DNA of 64,000 nucleotides from the NCBI RefSeq assembly GCF_001043005.1, contig NZ_JYKZ01000003.1, forward strand, positions 124,001-188,000, read 5' to 3'. A model generated the notes under the pieces. That model did not search any database and had not been told where the DNA came from. It saw only the letters and a list, made by a program, of their open reading frames with translations. The DNA comes from Pseudomonas psychrophila. GTDB lineage: Bacteria; Pseudomonadota; Gammaproteobacteria; Pseudomonadales; Pseudomonadaceae. Below, one piece after another: positions 24,697 to 33,725 of this stretch (the first letter of the stretch is position 1; each line of letters begins with the position of its first letter). The position numbers and the translations under genes are program-made.

Positions 24697-26868
24697 ATGA
24701 GCTTCGGCGCCGATGAAGAAATCCTTCAGGATTTCCTGGTTGAAGCCGGCGAAATTCTGGAGTTGCTGTCCGAACAACTGGTCGAGCTGGAAAGCCGACC
24801 GGATGATGCGGATCTGCTCAATGCAATTTTTCGCGGTTTTCATACTGTAAAAGGGGGCGCCGGCTTCCTGCAGCTCCATGAGTTGGTGGAGTGCTGTCAC
24901 ATCGCCGAAAACGTCTTCGACATCCTGCGCAAGGGTGAACGCGGCGTCGATGCGGAGCTGATGGACGTGGTGCTTGAAGCCCTGGATGCGGTCAACGGCA
25001 TGTTCAGCGAAGTGCGCGAGCGTAGCCCGATCACCGCAGCGACTCCCGAATTGCTGGCGGCGCTGGCACGTCTTGCCGAGCCTGCAGCCGCGCAAGCAGT
25101 TGGCGCACCTGAGCCTGCGCCGGTGTCTGCGGTTGCAGCCCCGGTGACCGATATCACCGACAGCGAGTTTGAGCAGCTGCTGGAGTCCCTCGATGCGGTC
25201 AAGGCCGCTGCGGTCGAGCCTGACCCGGAACCGGTGGTGGCAGACATCTCGGCCAGTGACGAAATCAGCGACGCCGAGTTCGAGTTGCTACTTGATCAGT
25301 TGCACGGCAAGGGCCAGTTTTCTGCGGCAACCGCAGTGGTTGCCCCGGTGCCTGACGAAGTGCCTGCAGCTGCAGCCGAAGTCAGCAATGAAATCACCGA
25401 CGACGAATTCGAGGCCTTGCTGGATCAGTTGCATGGCAAGGGGTCGTTCAACACCGAAGCGCTGGGCGCTGCGGTCGCCGAGACCGTAGCCACTGCCCAG
25501 GAGCCGGCTGGCGACCCGAACCTGATCAGCGATCACGAATTCGAAGCCCTGCTCGATGAGATGCACGGCAAAGGCAAGTTCAGCCCCGACTCGGCAGCGG
25601 TAGTCGCTGCGGCTGTACCCGCCAAGCCGGTTGCAGCGGCGCGTCCGGCACCGGCACGGGCGGCAGCTGCACCTTCGGAAAAACCGGTTGCTTCTGAGGC
25701 GGAAACCACCGTACGGGTCGATACCGCACGCCTTGACGACATCATGAACATGGTCGGCGAGCTGGTGCTGGTGCGTAACCGTCTGGTGCGCCTGGGCCTG
25801 AACAGTCATGACGAAGATATGGCCAAGGCCCTGTCCAATCTCGACGTGGTCACCGCCGACCTGCAAACCGCCGTGATGAAGACCCGCATGCAACCGATCA
25901 AAAAAGTATTCGGGCGCTTCCCGCGTCTGGTGCGGGATCTGGCGCGTCAGCTGAAAAAAGAAATCAGCCTGGAACTGGTGGGCGAAGAAACCGATCTGGA
26001 CAAAAACCTCGTCGAGGCCCTGGCCGATCCGCTGGTCCACTTGGTGCGCAACGCAGTCGACCACGGTTGCGAAACACCGGAAGAACGTGCGGCTGCGGGC
26101 AAGCCAAGCTGCGGCCGGGTCATTCTGTCGGCCGAGCAGGAAGGCGACCATATCCTGCTGTCGATCTCCGATGACGGCAAAGGCATGGATGCCAACTTCC
26201 TGCGCTCCCTGGCGGTGAAAAAAGGCCTGATGGACAAGGATGCAGCCGATCGCCTGAGCGAAAGCGACTGCTACAACCTGATTTTTGCGCCGGGTTTTTC
26301 GACCAAGACCGAGATCAGCGATGTGTCCGGACGTGGCGTGGGCATGGACGTGGTGAAAACCAAGATCGCCCAGCTCAATGGCTCGCTGAGCATCGAGTCG
26401 GTCCTGGGGCGTGGCTCTAAAATCGTCATCAAGGTACCCCTGACCCTGGCCATCATGCCGACCCTGATGGTGATGCTGGGCAACCAGGCGTTTGCCTTCC
26501 CGCTGGTCAACGTCAACGAAATTTTCCATCTCGACCTGTCGCGCACCAACGTGGTTGACGGTCAGGAAGTGGTGATCGTGCGCGACAAGGCGTTGCCCCT
26601 GTTCTATCTCAAGCGCTGGCTGGTGGCGTCTGCCGCCCATGAAGAGCAGCGCGAAGGGCATGTGGTGATTCTGTCGGTCGGGACCCAGCGCATCGGTTTT
26701 GTGGTCGATCAGTTGGTCGGCCAGGAAGAAGTGGTGATCAAACCGTTGGGGAAAATGCTCCAGGGTACGCCAGGCATGTCGGGCGCCACCATTACCGGTG
26801 ATGGCCGTATTGCCTTGATTCTGGATGTTCCGAGCATGCTCAAGCATTACGCATCACGGCGTATTTGA
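24697..26868 (+). CDS. cheA: Chemotaxis histidine kinase CheA
   Basis: A 723-residue kinase. The P1 Hpt domain has [10 protein letters not shown] (acceptor His49). A long linker (about 110-335) follows, then P3 dimerisation, P4 ATPase ([24 protein letters not shown]) and P5 CheW-like domain at the C-terminus. The linker carries four related segments of the type I-S/T-D-x-E-F-E-x-L-L-D-x-L-H-G-K-G, at about residues 151, 190, 233 and 277, where a compact P2 domain might be expected. CheA phosphorylates CheY and CheB. It is preceded by a strong AAGGAGC. Confidence 0.96.
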   Translation: MSFGADEEILQDFLVEAGEILELLSEQLVELESRPDDADLLNAIFRGFHTVKGGAGFLQLHELVECCHIAENVFDILRKGERGVDAELMDVVLEALDAVNGMFSEVRERSPITAATPELLAALARLAEPAAAQAVGAPEPAPVSAVAAPVTDITDSEFEQLLESLDAVKAAAVEPDPEPVVADISASDEISDAEFELLLDQLHGKGQFSAATAVVAPVPDEVPAAAAEVSNEITDDEFEALLDQLHGKGSFNTEALGAAVAETVATAQEPAGDPNLISDHEFEALLDEMHGKGKFSPDSAAVVAAAVPAKPVAAARPAPARAAAAPSEKPVASEAETTVRVDTARLDDIMNMVGELVLVRNRLVRLGLNSHDEDMAKALSNLDVVTADLQTAVMKTRMQPIKKVFGRFPRLVRDLARQLKKEISLELVGEETDLDKNLVEALADPLVHLVRNAVDHGCETPEERAAAGKPSCGRVILSAEQEGDHILLSISDDGKGMDANFLRSLAVKKGLMDKDAADRLSESDCYNLIFAPGFSTKTEISDVSGRGVGMDVVKTKIAQLNGSLSIESVLGRGSKIVIKVPLTLAIMPTLMVMLGNQAFAFPLVNVNEIFHLDLSRTNVVDGQEVVIVRDKALPLFYLKRWLVASAAHEEQREGHVVILSVGTQRIGFVVDQLVGQEEVVIKPLGKMLQGTPGMSGATITGDGRIALILDVPSMLKHYASRRI

Positions 26869-26917
26869 TTCTGGTGAGCCGGGGCTTTTACGCCCCGCAC
26901 CGCCTAACGGAGTGTTT

Positions 26918-28063
26918 ATGGTAGTCAAGGTCCTGGTGGTGGATGATTCCGGTTTTTTCCGCCGCCGCGTCTCGGAAATTCTGTCGGCTGACCCGACGAT
27001 TCAAGTGATCGGCACCGCCACCAATGGCAAGGAAGCGATTGATCAGGCGCTGGCGCTAAAGCCGGACGTGATCACCATGGATTACGAGATGCCGTTGATG
27101 GATGGCATCACGGCTGTGCGCCATATCATGCAACGCTGCCCGACCCCGGTTTTGATGTTTTCCTCGCTGACCCATGAGGGCGCCCGCGTTACTCTCGATG
27201 CGCTGGATGCCGGGGCAGTGGATTTTTTACCGAAAAACTTTGAAGACATCTCGCGCAACCCCGAGAAGGTCAAGCAAATGCTGTGCGAAAAGGTTCACAG
27301 CATCTCGCGCAGCAACCGTCGACTGTCCAGCTACAGTGCGCCAGCACCAGTGGTTTCAGCTCCTGCCCCGGTGCCTCGGCCTGCGCCCGGCGGTTTTGTG
27401 TCATCCGCTCCGACGGCTTCGATAGCTCCAGTGCGCACCACGCCGATTGCCAGCCGTGGCGCGCCTGCGCCGTCATCCACGTCCGGGGCTCCCAAGCGCA
27501 AAGCTTACAAGCTGGTAGCCATCGGTACTTCGACTGGCGGGCCGGTGGCCTTGCAGCGGGTACTGACCCAGTTGCCGGGCAATTTTCCGGCGCCGATCGT
27601 GCTGGTGCAGCACATGCCGGCGGCGTTTACCAAGGCGTTTGCCGAGCGTCTGGACAAGCTATGCCGTATCAGCGTCAAGGAAGCCGAAGACGGCGATATC
27701 CTGCGTCCCGGCCTGGCCCTGTTGGCACCGGGCGGCAAGCAGATGATGATTGATGGTCGTGGCGCGGTACGCATCCTGCCGGGCGACGAGCGCTTGAACT
27801 ACAAACCGTGTGTGGACATCACCTTCGGCTCTGCCGCCAAGTCCTTTGGTGACAAAGTTTTGGCGGTGGTCCTGACCGGCATGGGCGCGGATGGCCGTGA
27901 AGGTGCCCGGATGCTCAAGCAGGGCGGCAGTCAGGTCTGGGCACAGGACGAAGCCAGTTGCGTGATTTATGGCATGCCGATGGCCATCGTCAAAGCCAAC
28001 CTGGCCGATGCGGTGTACAGCCTTGATGACATTGGCAAACACCTGGTGGAGGCCTGCCACTGA
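26918..28063 (+). CDS. cheB: Chemoreceptor methylesterase CheB
   Basis: A 381-residue protein with an N-terminal receiver ([13 protein letters not shown], phospho-acceptor Asp55 in VITMDYEMP), a Pro/Ala-rich linker of about 70 residues and the C-terminal methylesterase with [12 protein letters not shown] (Ser), VQHMPAAFT (His) and LTGMGADG (Asp). It removes methyl groups from chemoreceptors for adaptation. ATG 26918 follows ACGGAGTG; the open frame upstream lies within the cheA end. Its stop overlaps the motC start. Confidence 0.95.
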   Translation: MVVKVLVVDDSGFFRRRVSEILSADPTIQVIGTATNGKEAIDQALALKPDVITMDYEMPLMDGITAVRHIMQRCPTPVLMFSSLTHEGARVTLDALDAGAVDFLPKNFEDISRNPEKVKQMLCEKVHSISRSNRRLSSYSAPAPVVSAPAPVPRPAPGGFVSSAPTASIAPVRTTPIASRGAPAPSSTSGAPKRKAYKLVAIGTSTGGPVALQRVLTQLPGNFPAPIVLVQHMPAAFTKAFAERLDKLCRISVKEAEDGDILRPGLALLAPGGKQMMIDGRGAVRILPGDERLNYKPCVDITFGSAAKSFGDKVLAVVLTGMGADGREGARMLKQGGSQVWAQDEASCVIYGMPMAIVKANLADAVYSLDDIGKHLVEACH

Positions 28064-28803
28064 TGGATGTGCTCAGCCTGATTGGCATCATCATGGCGTT
28101 TGTCGCGATTATCGGCGGCAACTACCTGGAGGGCGGTCATTTGGGCGCCCTGGCCAATGGTCCGGCAGCCCTGATCGTGCTGGGCGGGACGGTGGGCGCG
28201 GCGCTGTTGCAGTCGCCCATGAGTGCGTTCAAGCGGGCGATGCAGACCGTGGTCTGGATCCTGTTCCCGCCGCGTATCGACATGGCGGGCGGTATTGACC
28301 GTGTCGTCAACTGGAGCCTGACGGCGCGCAAGGAAGGCTTGCTGGGCCTGGAAGGCGTGGCCGACACCGAGCCCGACAATTATTCGCGCAAAGGCCTGCA
28401 ATTGCTGGTCGACGGTGTGGAGCCAGAAACGATTCGCAGCGTGCTGGAAGTCGATTACATGACCCAGGAAAGCCGCGATATCGAGGCCGCGAAAGTATTT
28501 GAAAGCATGGGCGGTTATGCGCCGACCATCGGCATTATCGGCGCGGTCATGGGCCTGATCCATGTCATGGGCAATCTGGCCGATCCGGGGCAACTGGGCA
28601 GCGGTATTGCGGTGGCGTTCGTAGCGACCATTTACGGGGTGGCCAGTGCCAACCTGGTGTTGCTGCCCATCGCCAGCAAGCTCAAGGCCATAGCCATGCG
28701 CCAGTCGTTGTACCGCGAGATGCTGCTCGAAGGCATCCTGTCGATTGCCGAAGGTGAGAATCCACGGTCTATCGAACTCAAGCTTCAAGGCTTTTCGGGT
28801 TAA
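28063..28803 (+). CDS. motC: Flagellar stator protein MotC (MotA family)
   Basis: A 246-residue inner-membrane protein with four transmembrane helices, the MotA/TolQ/ExbB proton-channel segment (GGYAPTIGIIGAVMGLIHVM) and a cytoplasmic loop. MotC and MotD form the second Pseudomonas stator set, beside MotAB, and power swarming or high-load rotation. The ATG overlaps the cheB stop, and motD begins 2 bp after its end. Confidence 0.95.
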   Translation: MDVLSLIGIIMAFVAIIGGNYLEGGHLGALANGPAALIVLGGTVGAALLQSPMSAFKRAMQTVVWILFPPRIDMAGGIDRVVNWSLTARKEGLLGLEGVADTEPDNYSRKGLQLLVDGVEPETIRSVLEVDYMTQESRDIEAAKVFESMGGYAPTIGIIGAVMGLIHVMGNLADPGQLGSGIAVAFVATIYGVASANLVLLPIASKLKAIAMRQSLYREMLLEGILSIAEGENPRSIELKLQGFSG

Positions 28804-28805
28804 CT

Positions 28806-29696
28806 ATGAGCCGGCGCCGTCGCCCTGCGGATGAACACGTCAATCACGAACGTTGGCTGGTGTCCTACGCGGATTTCATCACCTTGCTGTTTGCTTTTTT
28901 CGTGGTCATGTACTCGATTTCTTCGATCAACGAAGGCAAGTATCGGGTCATCTCCCAGGCGCTGGTCGGGGTGTTCAGTGACACCGAGCGCAGCATCAAG
29001 CCGGTACCCATAGGTGAAGAGCGCCCGCTGACGATTCCGCCTGCCGAACCGTTGATCAAAGACAGTGAACATACCGACGCCGGCCTTGGGCAAGTACCCG
29101 ATGACCCGCTCAAGACCATTGCCAATGACATCACCCATGCGTTTGGCGACTTGATCGCGACCAAACAATTGACTGTGCGTGGCAATGAGTTGTGGGTCGA
29201 GATCGAACTCAATTCGAGCCTGCTGTTCGGCAGTGGCGACGCGATGCCCAGCAATGCAGCGTTCAACATTATCGACAAGGTGGCGGCGATCCTGAAACCG
29301 TTCGAAAACCCGATTCACGTCGAGGGTTTTACCGACGATCTGCCGATCCGCACTGCGCAATACCCTACCAACTGGGAGCTGTCGTCGGCGCGTTCGGCGA
29401 GCATCGTGCGGATGCTGGCGATGCAGGGCGTGAACCCCGGGCGTATGGCGTCGGTGGGGTATGGCGAGTTCCAGCCGGTGGCCAATAACGCTACGCCAGA
29501 AGGGCGCGCGCTCAATCGCCGGGTGGTGCTGGTGGTGTCGCGCAACCTGGAAGTGCGTCGCAGCCTGACCGGTACGGGGACCGCCAACGCCACACCGGAT
29601 GCGGCCCTCAAGCGTGCTGGCACACAAACTGCACCGCCACAGACACAGCCACTGGTTCGTGGGGATGCCGTCAATTCCCCGTCACCCACCCTATAG
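28806..29696 (+). CDS. motD: Flagellar stator protein MotD (MotB family)
   Basis: A 296-residue protein with a basic N-terminus (SRRRRPADEHVNHERWL), one transmembrane helix carrying the conserved proton-binding Asp (SYADFITLLFAFFVVMYS) and a C-terminal OmpA-type peptidoglycan-binding domain (VEGFTDDLPI, NWELSSARSASIVRML, NRRVVLVVSR). It anchors the MotC/MotD stator to the cell wall. The C-terminal tail after the OmpA domain is Thr/Pro-rich and probably disordered. Confidence 0.95.
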   Translation: MSRRRRPADEHVNHERWLVSYADFITLLFAFFVVMYSISSINEGKYRVISQALVGVFSDTERSIKPVPIGEERPLTIPPAEPLIKDSEHTDAGLGQVPDDPLKTIANDITHAFGDLIATKQLTVRGNELWVEIELNSSLLFGSGDAMPSNAAFNIIDKVAAILKPFENPIHVEGFTDDLPIRTAQYPTNWELSSARSASIVRMLAMQGVNPGRMASVGYGEFQPVANNATPEGRALNRRVVLVVSRNLEVRRSLTGTGTANATPDAALKRAGTQTAPPQTQPLVRGDAVNSPSPTL

Positions 29697-29734
29697 TCTC
29701 GGCCGGCACGCATGCAGCCGGGAGGAACAACTGA

Positions 29735-30523
29735 ATGAGAGTCTGGGCAGTAGCCAATCAAAAAGGTGGGGTCGGCAAGACCACCACATCCATCGCTCTG
29801 GCCGGTTTGCTGGCAGAGGCGGGCAAGCGCGTGGTGATAGTCGATCTTGACCCGCACGGCTCCATGACCAGTTACTTCGGGTATGACCCCGACGGTCTGG
29901 AACACAGCGTCTACGACCTGTTTCTGCATCAGGGCCAGGTACCGGAAGGTCTGGCTGCACAGTTGCTGTTGCCCACCAGCCACGAAAAGATTGCCTTGCT
30001 GCCGGCAACCACCGCGCTGGCGACCCTGGAGCGTCAGGCGCCGGGGCAAAGTGGCCTGGGCCTGGTGATTGCACGCAGCCTGGCGCAACTGTGGCAGGAC
30101 TACGACTACGCAATCATCGACAGCCCGCCGATCCTGGGCGTACTGATGGTCAACGCATTGGCGGCCAGCCAGCAATTGATCATTCCGGTGCAAACCGAGC
30201 ATCTGGCGCTCAAGGGCCTGGAGCGCATGGTTCACACCCTGCGCATGATCAATCGCTCGCGAGCGCAAGCGTTGCCGTTCTGCATCGTGCCGACCTTGTT
30301 TGACCGCCGTACCCAAGCCTCGATGAGCACCTTGCGGGTCTTGCGCGATGTGTATCCCGACACCTTGTGGCAGGGCTTTGTCCCGGTCGACACCCGCTTG
30401 CGCGATGCCAGCCGGGCAGGGCAGACGCCTTCGCAGTTTGATGACAAAACCCGGGGGGTCATCGCCTATCGTGCGTTGCTCAAACATGTACTGACCCGCC
30501 AGCTTGCACCTCAGGTCGCTTGA
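29735..30523 (+). CDS. parC: ParA-family ATPase ParC (chemotaxis array positioning)
   Basis: A 262-residue ParA/MinD ATPase with NQKGGVGKTTT at residues 8-18, VDLDPHGSMT and IIDSPPIL. Located inside a polar chemotaxis operon next to a CheW-domain protein, it corresponds to ParC, which places chemoreceptor arrays at the pole and partitions them at division. The symbol is also used for a topoisomerase IV subunit, which this is not. GGGAGGAAC precedes the ATG at 29735. Confidence 0.88.
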   Translation: MRVWAVANQKGGVGKTTTSIALAGLLAEAGKRVVIVDLDPHGSMTSYFGYDPDGLEHSVYDLFLHQGQVPEGLAAQLLLPTSHEKIALLPATTALATLERQAPGQSGLGLVIARSLAQLWQDYDYAIIDSPPILGVLMVNALAASQQLIIPVQTEHLALKGLERMVHTLRMINRSRAQALPFCIVPTLFDRRTQASMSTLRVLRDVYPDTLWQGFVPVDTRLRDASRAGQTPSQFDDKTRGVIAYRALLKHVLTRQLAPQVA

Positions 30524-30536
30524 GGTGGACGGTTAT

Positions 30537-30564
30537 TCAAGTATCGGTCGCGTGTGGCCGATAA
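30537..30564 (+). promoter_or_regulatory. FliA (sigma-28) promoter upstream of parP
   Basis: TCAAGTAT at 30537-30544 and GCCGATAA at 30557-30564, separated by 12 bp, match the flagellar sigma-28 consensus (-10 exact). The site lies in the 84-bp gap between parC and parP and would allow late-class expression of parP, cheW and the DUF2802 gene. Confidence 0.7.
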
Positions 30565-30607
30565 CGTCTACAAGTCTCTGTCGCGAGGCTGTTGAGTGGG
30601 GCACTTT

Positions 30608-31330
30608 ATGACGCAGCCGATAGCACTTTCCAATCGATCGCAAGTGGCGTTGCAGTCGTATCTCGACGACCTGCTGTTTGATGCAACGCAGGCGCTGGAG
30701 TCGGTTGAGCCCGTTGCGCTGGAGCAGGAACAGGCCGTTGAGGCGCCTGTTGAAGCGCCGGTGGCGATGCCGGTGGAGCTCTCGCAAGTGGGCGTGCCCG
30801 CTGAGGCGCTGGCCCATCCGCTGGTCGAGGTTCATCGGCCAAGTGCGCCCGGTGCGCATTTACCGATACCCGATGATGGCCGCCCCGCGTGGGCCGCAGA
30901 ACCCTTCGAGTGCCTGTTGTTCGACGTGGCCGGGTTGACCCTGGCAGTGCCATTGGTGTGCTTGGGCTCAATCTATTCGCTGGCCGGGCGTGAACTGACT
31001 CCGCTGTTTGGTCAGCCGGACTGGTTTCTGGGGATACTCCCGAGCCAGAGCGGCAAGCTCAACGTGCTGGACACCGCGCGCTGGGTGATGCCCGAGCGCT
31101 ATCGCGATGATTTTCGCGAAGGCCTGCAATACGTTATTTCCGTACAGGGCTACGAGTGGGGGTTGGCGGTGCATCAAGTCAGCCGCTCATTGCGCCTGCA
31201 CCCGAACGAAATTAAATGGCGGTCCCAGCGTGGGCAGCGGCCGTGGCTGGCAGGCACAGTGATTGAGCACATGTGCGCATTGCTGGACGTGGCGCAGCTG
31301 GCCGAGTTGATCGCCAAGGGCAAAGCATAA
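30608..31330 (+). CDS. parP: CheW-domain protein ParP
   Basis: A 240-residue protein with an N-terminal Glu/Val/Pro-rich disordered region (about residues 1-90) and a C-terminal CheW-like domain (FECLLFDVAGLTLAVPL, LGILPSQSGKLNVLDTARW). ParP binds CheA and ParC and integrates into the chemoreceptor array. ATG 30608 is taken as the start; GTG 30596 is in frame and possible. It lies directly downstream of a FliA-type promoter and is followed by cheW. Confidence 0.85.
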   Translation: MTQPIALSNRSQVALQSYLDDLLFDATQALESVEPVALEQEQAVEAPVEAPVAMPVELSQVGVPAEALAHPLVEVHRPSAPGAHLPIPDDGRPAWAAEPFECLLFDVAGLTLAVPLVCLGSIYSLAGRELTPLFGQPDWFLGILPSQSGKLNVLDTARWVMPERYRDDFREGLQYVISVQGYEWGLAVHQVSRSLRLHPNEIKWRSQRGQRPWLAGTVIEHMCALLDVAQLAELIAKGKA

Positions 31331-31413
31331 GAACACGTGTGGTTGATGCTCATCTGCAAGGGTGAGCCGCCAGTTATCAGCATTCAGCGGTATTTCAGTC
31401 AGGGGTTTGGGGT

Positions 31414-31893
31414 ATGAAACAGTCAGCGGCACAGGGTTTGGAAGATCCGATCCTGCAATGGGTTACCTTCAAGCTCGATAACGAGACCTACGGCATCAAT
31501 GTGATGCAAGTGCAGGAGGTGCTGCGTTACACCGAAATCGCCCCGGTCCCCGGCGCACCTTCCTACGTATTGGGCATTATCAACCTGCGCGGCAACGTGG
31601 TGACGGTCATCGACACGCGTCAGCGTTTTGGCTTGTACAACGCAGAAATCACCGACAATTCGCGCATCGTGATTATCGAAGCGGACAAGCAAGTGGTCGG
31701 GATTCTGGTCGACAGCGTGGCGGAAGTGGTTTACCTGCGTCAGTCTGAAATCGAAACGGCGCCCAATGTGGGCAACGACGAGTCGGCCAAGTTTATCCAG
31801 GGCGTATGCAACAAGAATGGCGAACTGCTGATTCTGGTTGAGCTGGACAAAATGATGACCGAAGAAGAATGGTCGGATCTGGAGAACATCTGA
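31414..31893 (+). CDS. cheW: Chemotaxis coupling protein CheW
   Basis: A 159-residue CheW domain with the conserved segments WVTFKLDNETYGINVMQVQEV, YVLGIINLRGNVVTVIDTR and VGILVDSVAEV. CheW links chemoreceptors to CheA. It lies 83 bp after parP, and its stop directly precedes the TTG start of the next gene. Length is typical of pseudomonads. Confidence 0.96.
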   Translation: MKQSAAQGLEDPILQWVTFKLDNETYGINVMQVQEVLRYTEIAPVPGAPSYVLGIINLRGNVVTVIDTRQRFGLYNAEITDNSRIVIIEADKQVVGILVDSVAEVVYLRQSEIETAPNVGNDESAKFIQGVCNKNGELLILVELDKMMTEEEWSDLENI

Positions 31894-32286
31894 TTGATCC
31901 TTGAGGTGGCGGTAATCGTCCTGGGCCTGTTGTGGGCTGTGACCCTGTGGCTGTTCGTAAGCCATGTTCGCCGCCAGCGCGTGCTGGCGGCGCAGCAGGT
32001 CGCGGGCGATGAACAGCGTGACCGGCGCCTCAGGGAGCTGGCGCGGCGACTGGACACCTATCAGAACGGCAATGTGCAGATGGGGGAAGACCTGCACGAA
32101 CTGCGGGCGGTGGTAGCGCCGCTGCCCGAGAAGCTGACCCAGCTCGAACAGCGCGACCCTACCAGCCTGTCGTTCAACCAGGCAGCACGCCTGGTCAGCA
32201 TGGGCGCCAGCGTTGACGAATTGACCCAGTCTTGCGGGTTGACTCAGGCCGAGGCCGAGTTGATGAGCAAGATGCACAAGGGCTGA
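31894..32286 (+). CDS. DUF2802 membrane protein of the chemotaxis operon
   Basis: A 130-residue protein with one N-terminal transmembrane helix (LEVAVIVLGLLWAVTLWLFV), a charged coiled-coil region (about 25-75) and a C-terminal helix-turn-helix-like segment (AARLVSMGASVDELTQSCGLTQAEAELM). This is the DUF2802 family found at the end of the Pseudomonas che operon; its function is unknown. The start is TTG 31894, immediately after the cheW stop, implying coupled translation. Confidence 0.85.
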   Translation: MILEVAVIVLGLLWAVTLWLFVSHVRRQRVLAAQQVAGDEQRDRRLRELARRLDTYQNGNVQMGEDLHELRAVVAPLPEKLTQLEQRDPTSLSFNQAARLVSMGASVDELTQSCGLTQAEAELMSKMHKG

Positions 32287-32293
32287 GGCTAAT

Positions 32294-32306
32294 CCTGTGG
32301 GAGCGG
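32294..32306. repeat. REP half-site remnant
   Basis: CCTGTGGGAGCGGGT is the outer half of the local REP sequence, broken off where the LysR gene ends. It appears to be a decayed single REP arm without a partner. Confidence 0.5.
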
Positions 32307-32307
32307 G

Positions 32308-33174
32308 TCATGGCGTCTTCTCCTGCAGCGCCTGCTTCAACGCCTCAACCATTCGTACCCTTGCACCTTGTGCATGGCTGATCAGCACAATCTTGCGGTC
32401 ATAGCGTTCATCACCCACATCCTCCACCACACAACTTTCTGTCCAGCGCTCAATCCCCGACCAGCAAGGCACCAGACTGACCCCCAGCCCTTGCGAGGTC
32501 AGCAGGGCGATGGTTTCCAGGGCATCCAGATCCAGCAGGGCGGCAGGTGTCAGGCCATGGTCTTGCAGGTACTGCACGGCATGGCGGCCACCCCAGGCAT
32601 CGGGGTCATATTGAATATACGGACAGCGTTGCAGGCGGGCGTCGATAGTCTGCGTCGAGTGCTCATTGGAGAGAAACACCAAGGGCTCCTTGCGCAGCAA
32701 TACGGCATCGAACGTTCTGGGAAGCGCAAATGGCGGCGCGACCACCAGGGCGGCATCCAGCTCGTTGGCTTCAAGCGCCTGATACAGCGAACGTGACGTC
32801 CCTGGGACTATCACCGGTTTCAGTTGCGGAGTTGATCGGGTCAAGCTGCGCAAGGCCTGTGGCAGAAGGCCCGTGAGAACCGTTGAAACAGCACCGATGC
32901 GCAAGGGGCCGGTCAGGCCTTGTGTGTCGACGTCACCTGCCAGAAGCGCCACTTCATTGACGATGGCTCTGGCCCTTGGCAGCAGGTCCATGCAGGCCAG
33001 GCTGGGTTTGGCTTCGTGGCCAACCCGCACCAGAAGTTCGAGCCCCAGCTGTCGTTCGAGCGCCACAATACGCTGGCTGACCGCCGCAGCCGTCAGGTTT
33101 TCCAGGCGGGCTGCCTTGGCGATTGACCCGCATTCCACCACGGCGATCAGGCTTCTGAGATAGCGCGTATCCAT
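32308..33174 (-). CDS. LysR-family transcriptional regulator
   Basis: A 288-residue regulator with the N-terminal winged helix-turn-helix (SLIAVVECGSIAKAARLENL, AAAVSQRIVALERQLG) and a C-terminal periplasmic-binding-like effector domain. It is divergent from the VOC/amidase genes across a 108-bp gap, so control of that pair is the simplest inference. The ligand is unknown. The gene lies inside what is otherwise a flagellar/ccm region, which in Pseudomonas is a variable slot. Confidence 0.9.
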   Translation of the reverse strand: MDTRYLRSLIAVVECGSIAKAARLENLTAAAVSQRIVALERQLGLELLVRVGHEAKPSLACMDLLPRARAIVNEVALLAGDVDTQGLTGPLRIGAVSTVLTGLLPQALRSLTRSTPQLKPVIVPGTSRSLYQALEANELDAALVVAPPFALPRTFDAVLLRKEPLVFLSNEHSTQTIDARLQRCPYIQYDPDAWGGRHAVQYLQDHGLTPAALLDLDALETIALLTSQGLGVSLVPCWSGIERWTESCVVEDVGDERYDRKIVLISHAQGARVRMVEALKQALQEKTP

Positions 33175-33282
33175 AAGAATTTCTTTCGTTGATGGAAAAA
33201 ATAACAGGTTATCTCTTTTGTACCACCCGTAGCATGATTTCCCGCCTGGTCATTTGGCCAGGTCCGGGTTCAGGAGGTTACT

Positions 33283-33696
33283 GTGCAATCGCTTTTTCAT
33301 TTTGCTTACCACGTTCATGACCTGGTGTCAGCGCGCAGCTTTTACTGTGATGTGCTGGGCTGCGCAGAAGGTCGCAGTACCGACACGTGGCTGGATATCG
33401 ATTTTTTCGGTCACCAATTGTCATTGCACCTGGGTGAGCCATTTTCTGTCAGCAACACCGGGAAAGTGGGTGACCACTGGGTACCCATGCCGCATTTCGG
33501 GGTGGTGCTGAGCATGCCTGATTGGTTGGCCCTGAAGCAGCGACTGGTGGAGCGCGGCGTGAACTTTGTTCTGGAGCCTACCTTTCGCTTTGTCGGGACC
33601 CCGGGTGAGCAGGCGACGATGTTTTTCCTCGATCCGTCAGGCAACCCTGTCGAGATCAAGGGGTTTGCAGAGTGGGCGGCGGTTTATGCCCAGTAA
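33283..33696 (+). CDS. VOC (glyoxalase/dioxygenase) family protein
   Basis: A 137-residue vicinal oxygen chelate fold protein: FHFAYHVHDLVSARSFYCDVLGC at the N-terminus, a second half with MFFLDPSGNPVEIKGF, and metal-ligand-like His and Glu residues in these segments. It starts at GTG 33283 behind a strong CAGGAGG. The substrate cannot be deduced; pairing with an amidase suggests a small catabolic or detoxification unit controlled by the divergent LysR regulator. Confidence 0.85.
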   Translation: MQSLFHFAYHVHDLVSARSFYCDVLGCAEGRSTDTWLDIDFFGHQLSLHLGEPFSVSNTGKVGDHWVPMPHFGVVLSMPDWLALKQRLVERGVNFVLEPTFRFVGTPGEQATMFFLDPSGNPVEIKGFAEWAAVYAQ

Positions 33697-33725
33697 CGTA
33701 TTCATGAACCGAGGTTGAAAACAGC

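Noticed and set aside
25288..26847. 519-residue antisense frame in cheA
   Set aside because: Shadow of cheA codon usage: rich in His and Gln, no motifs, no ribosome-binding site.
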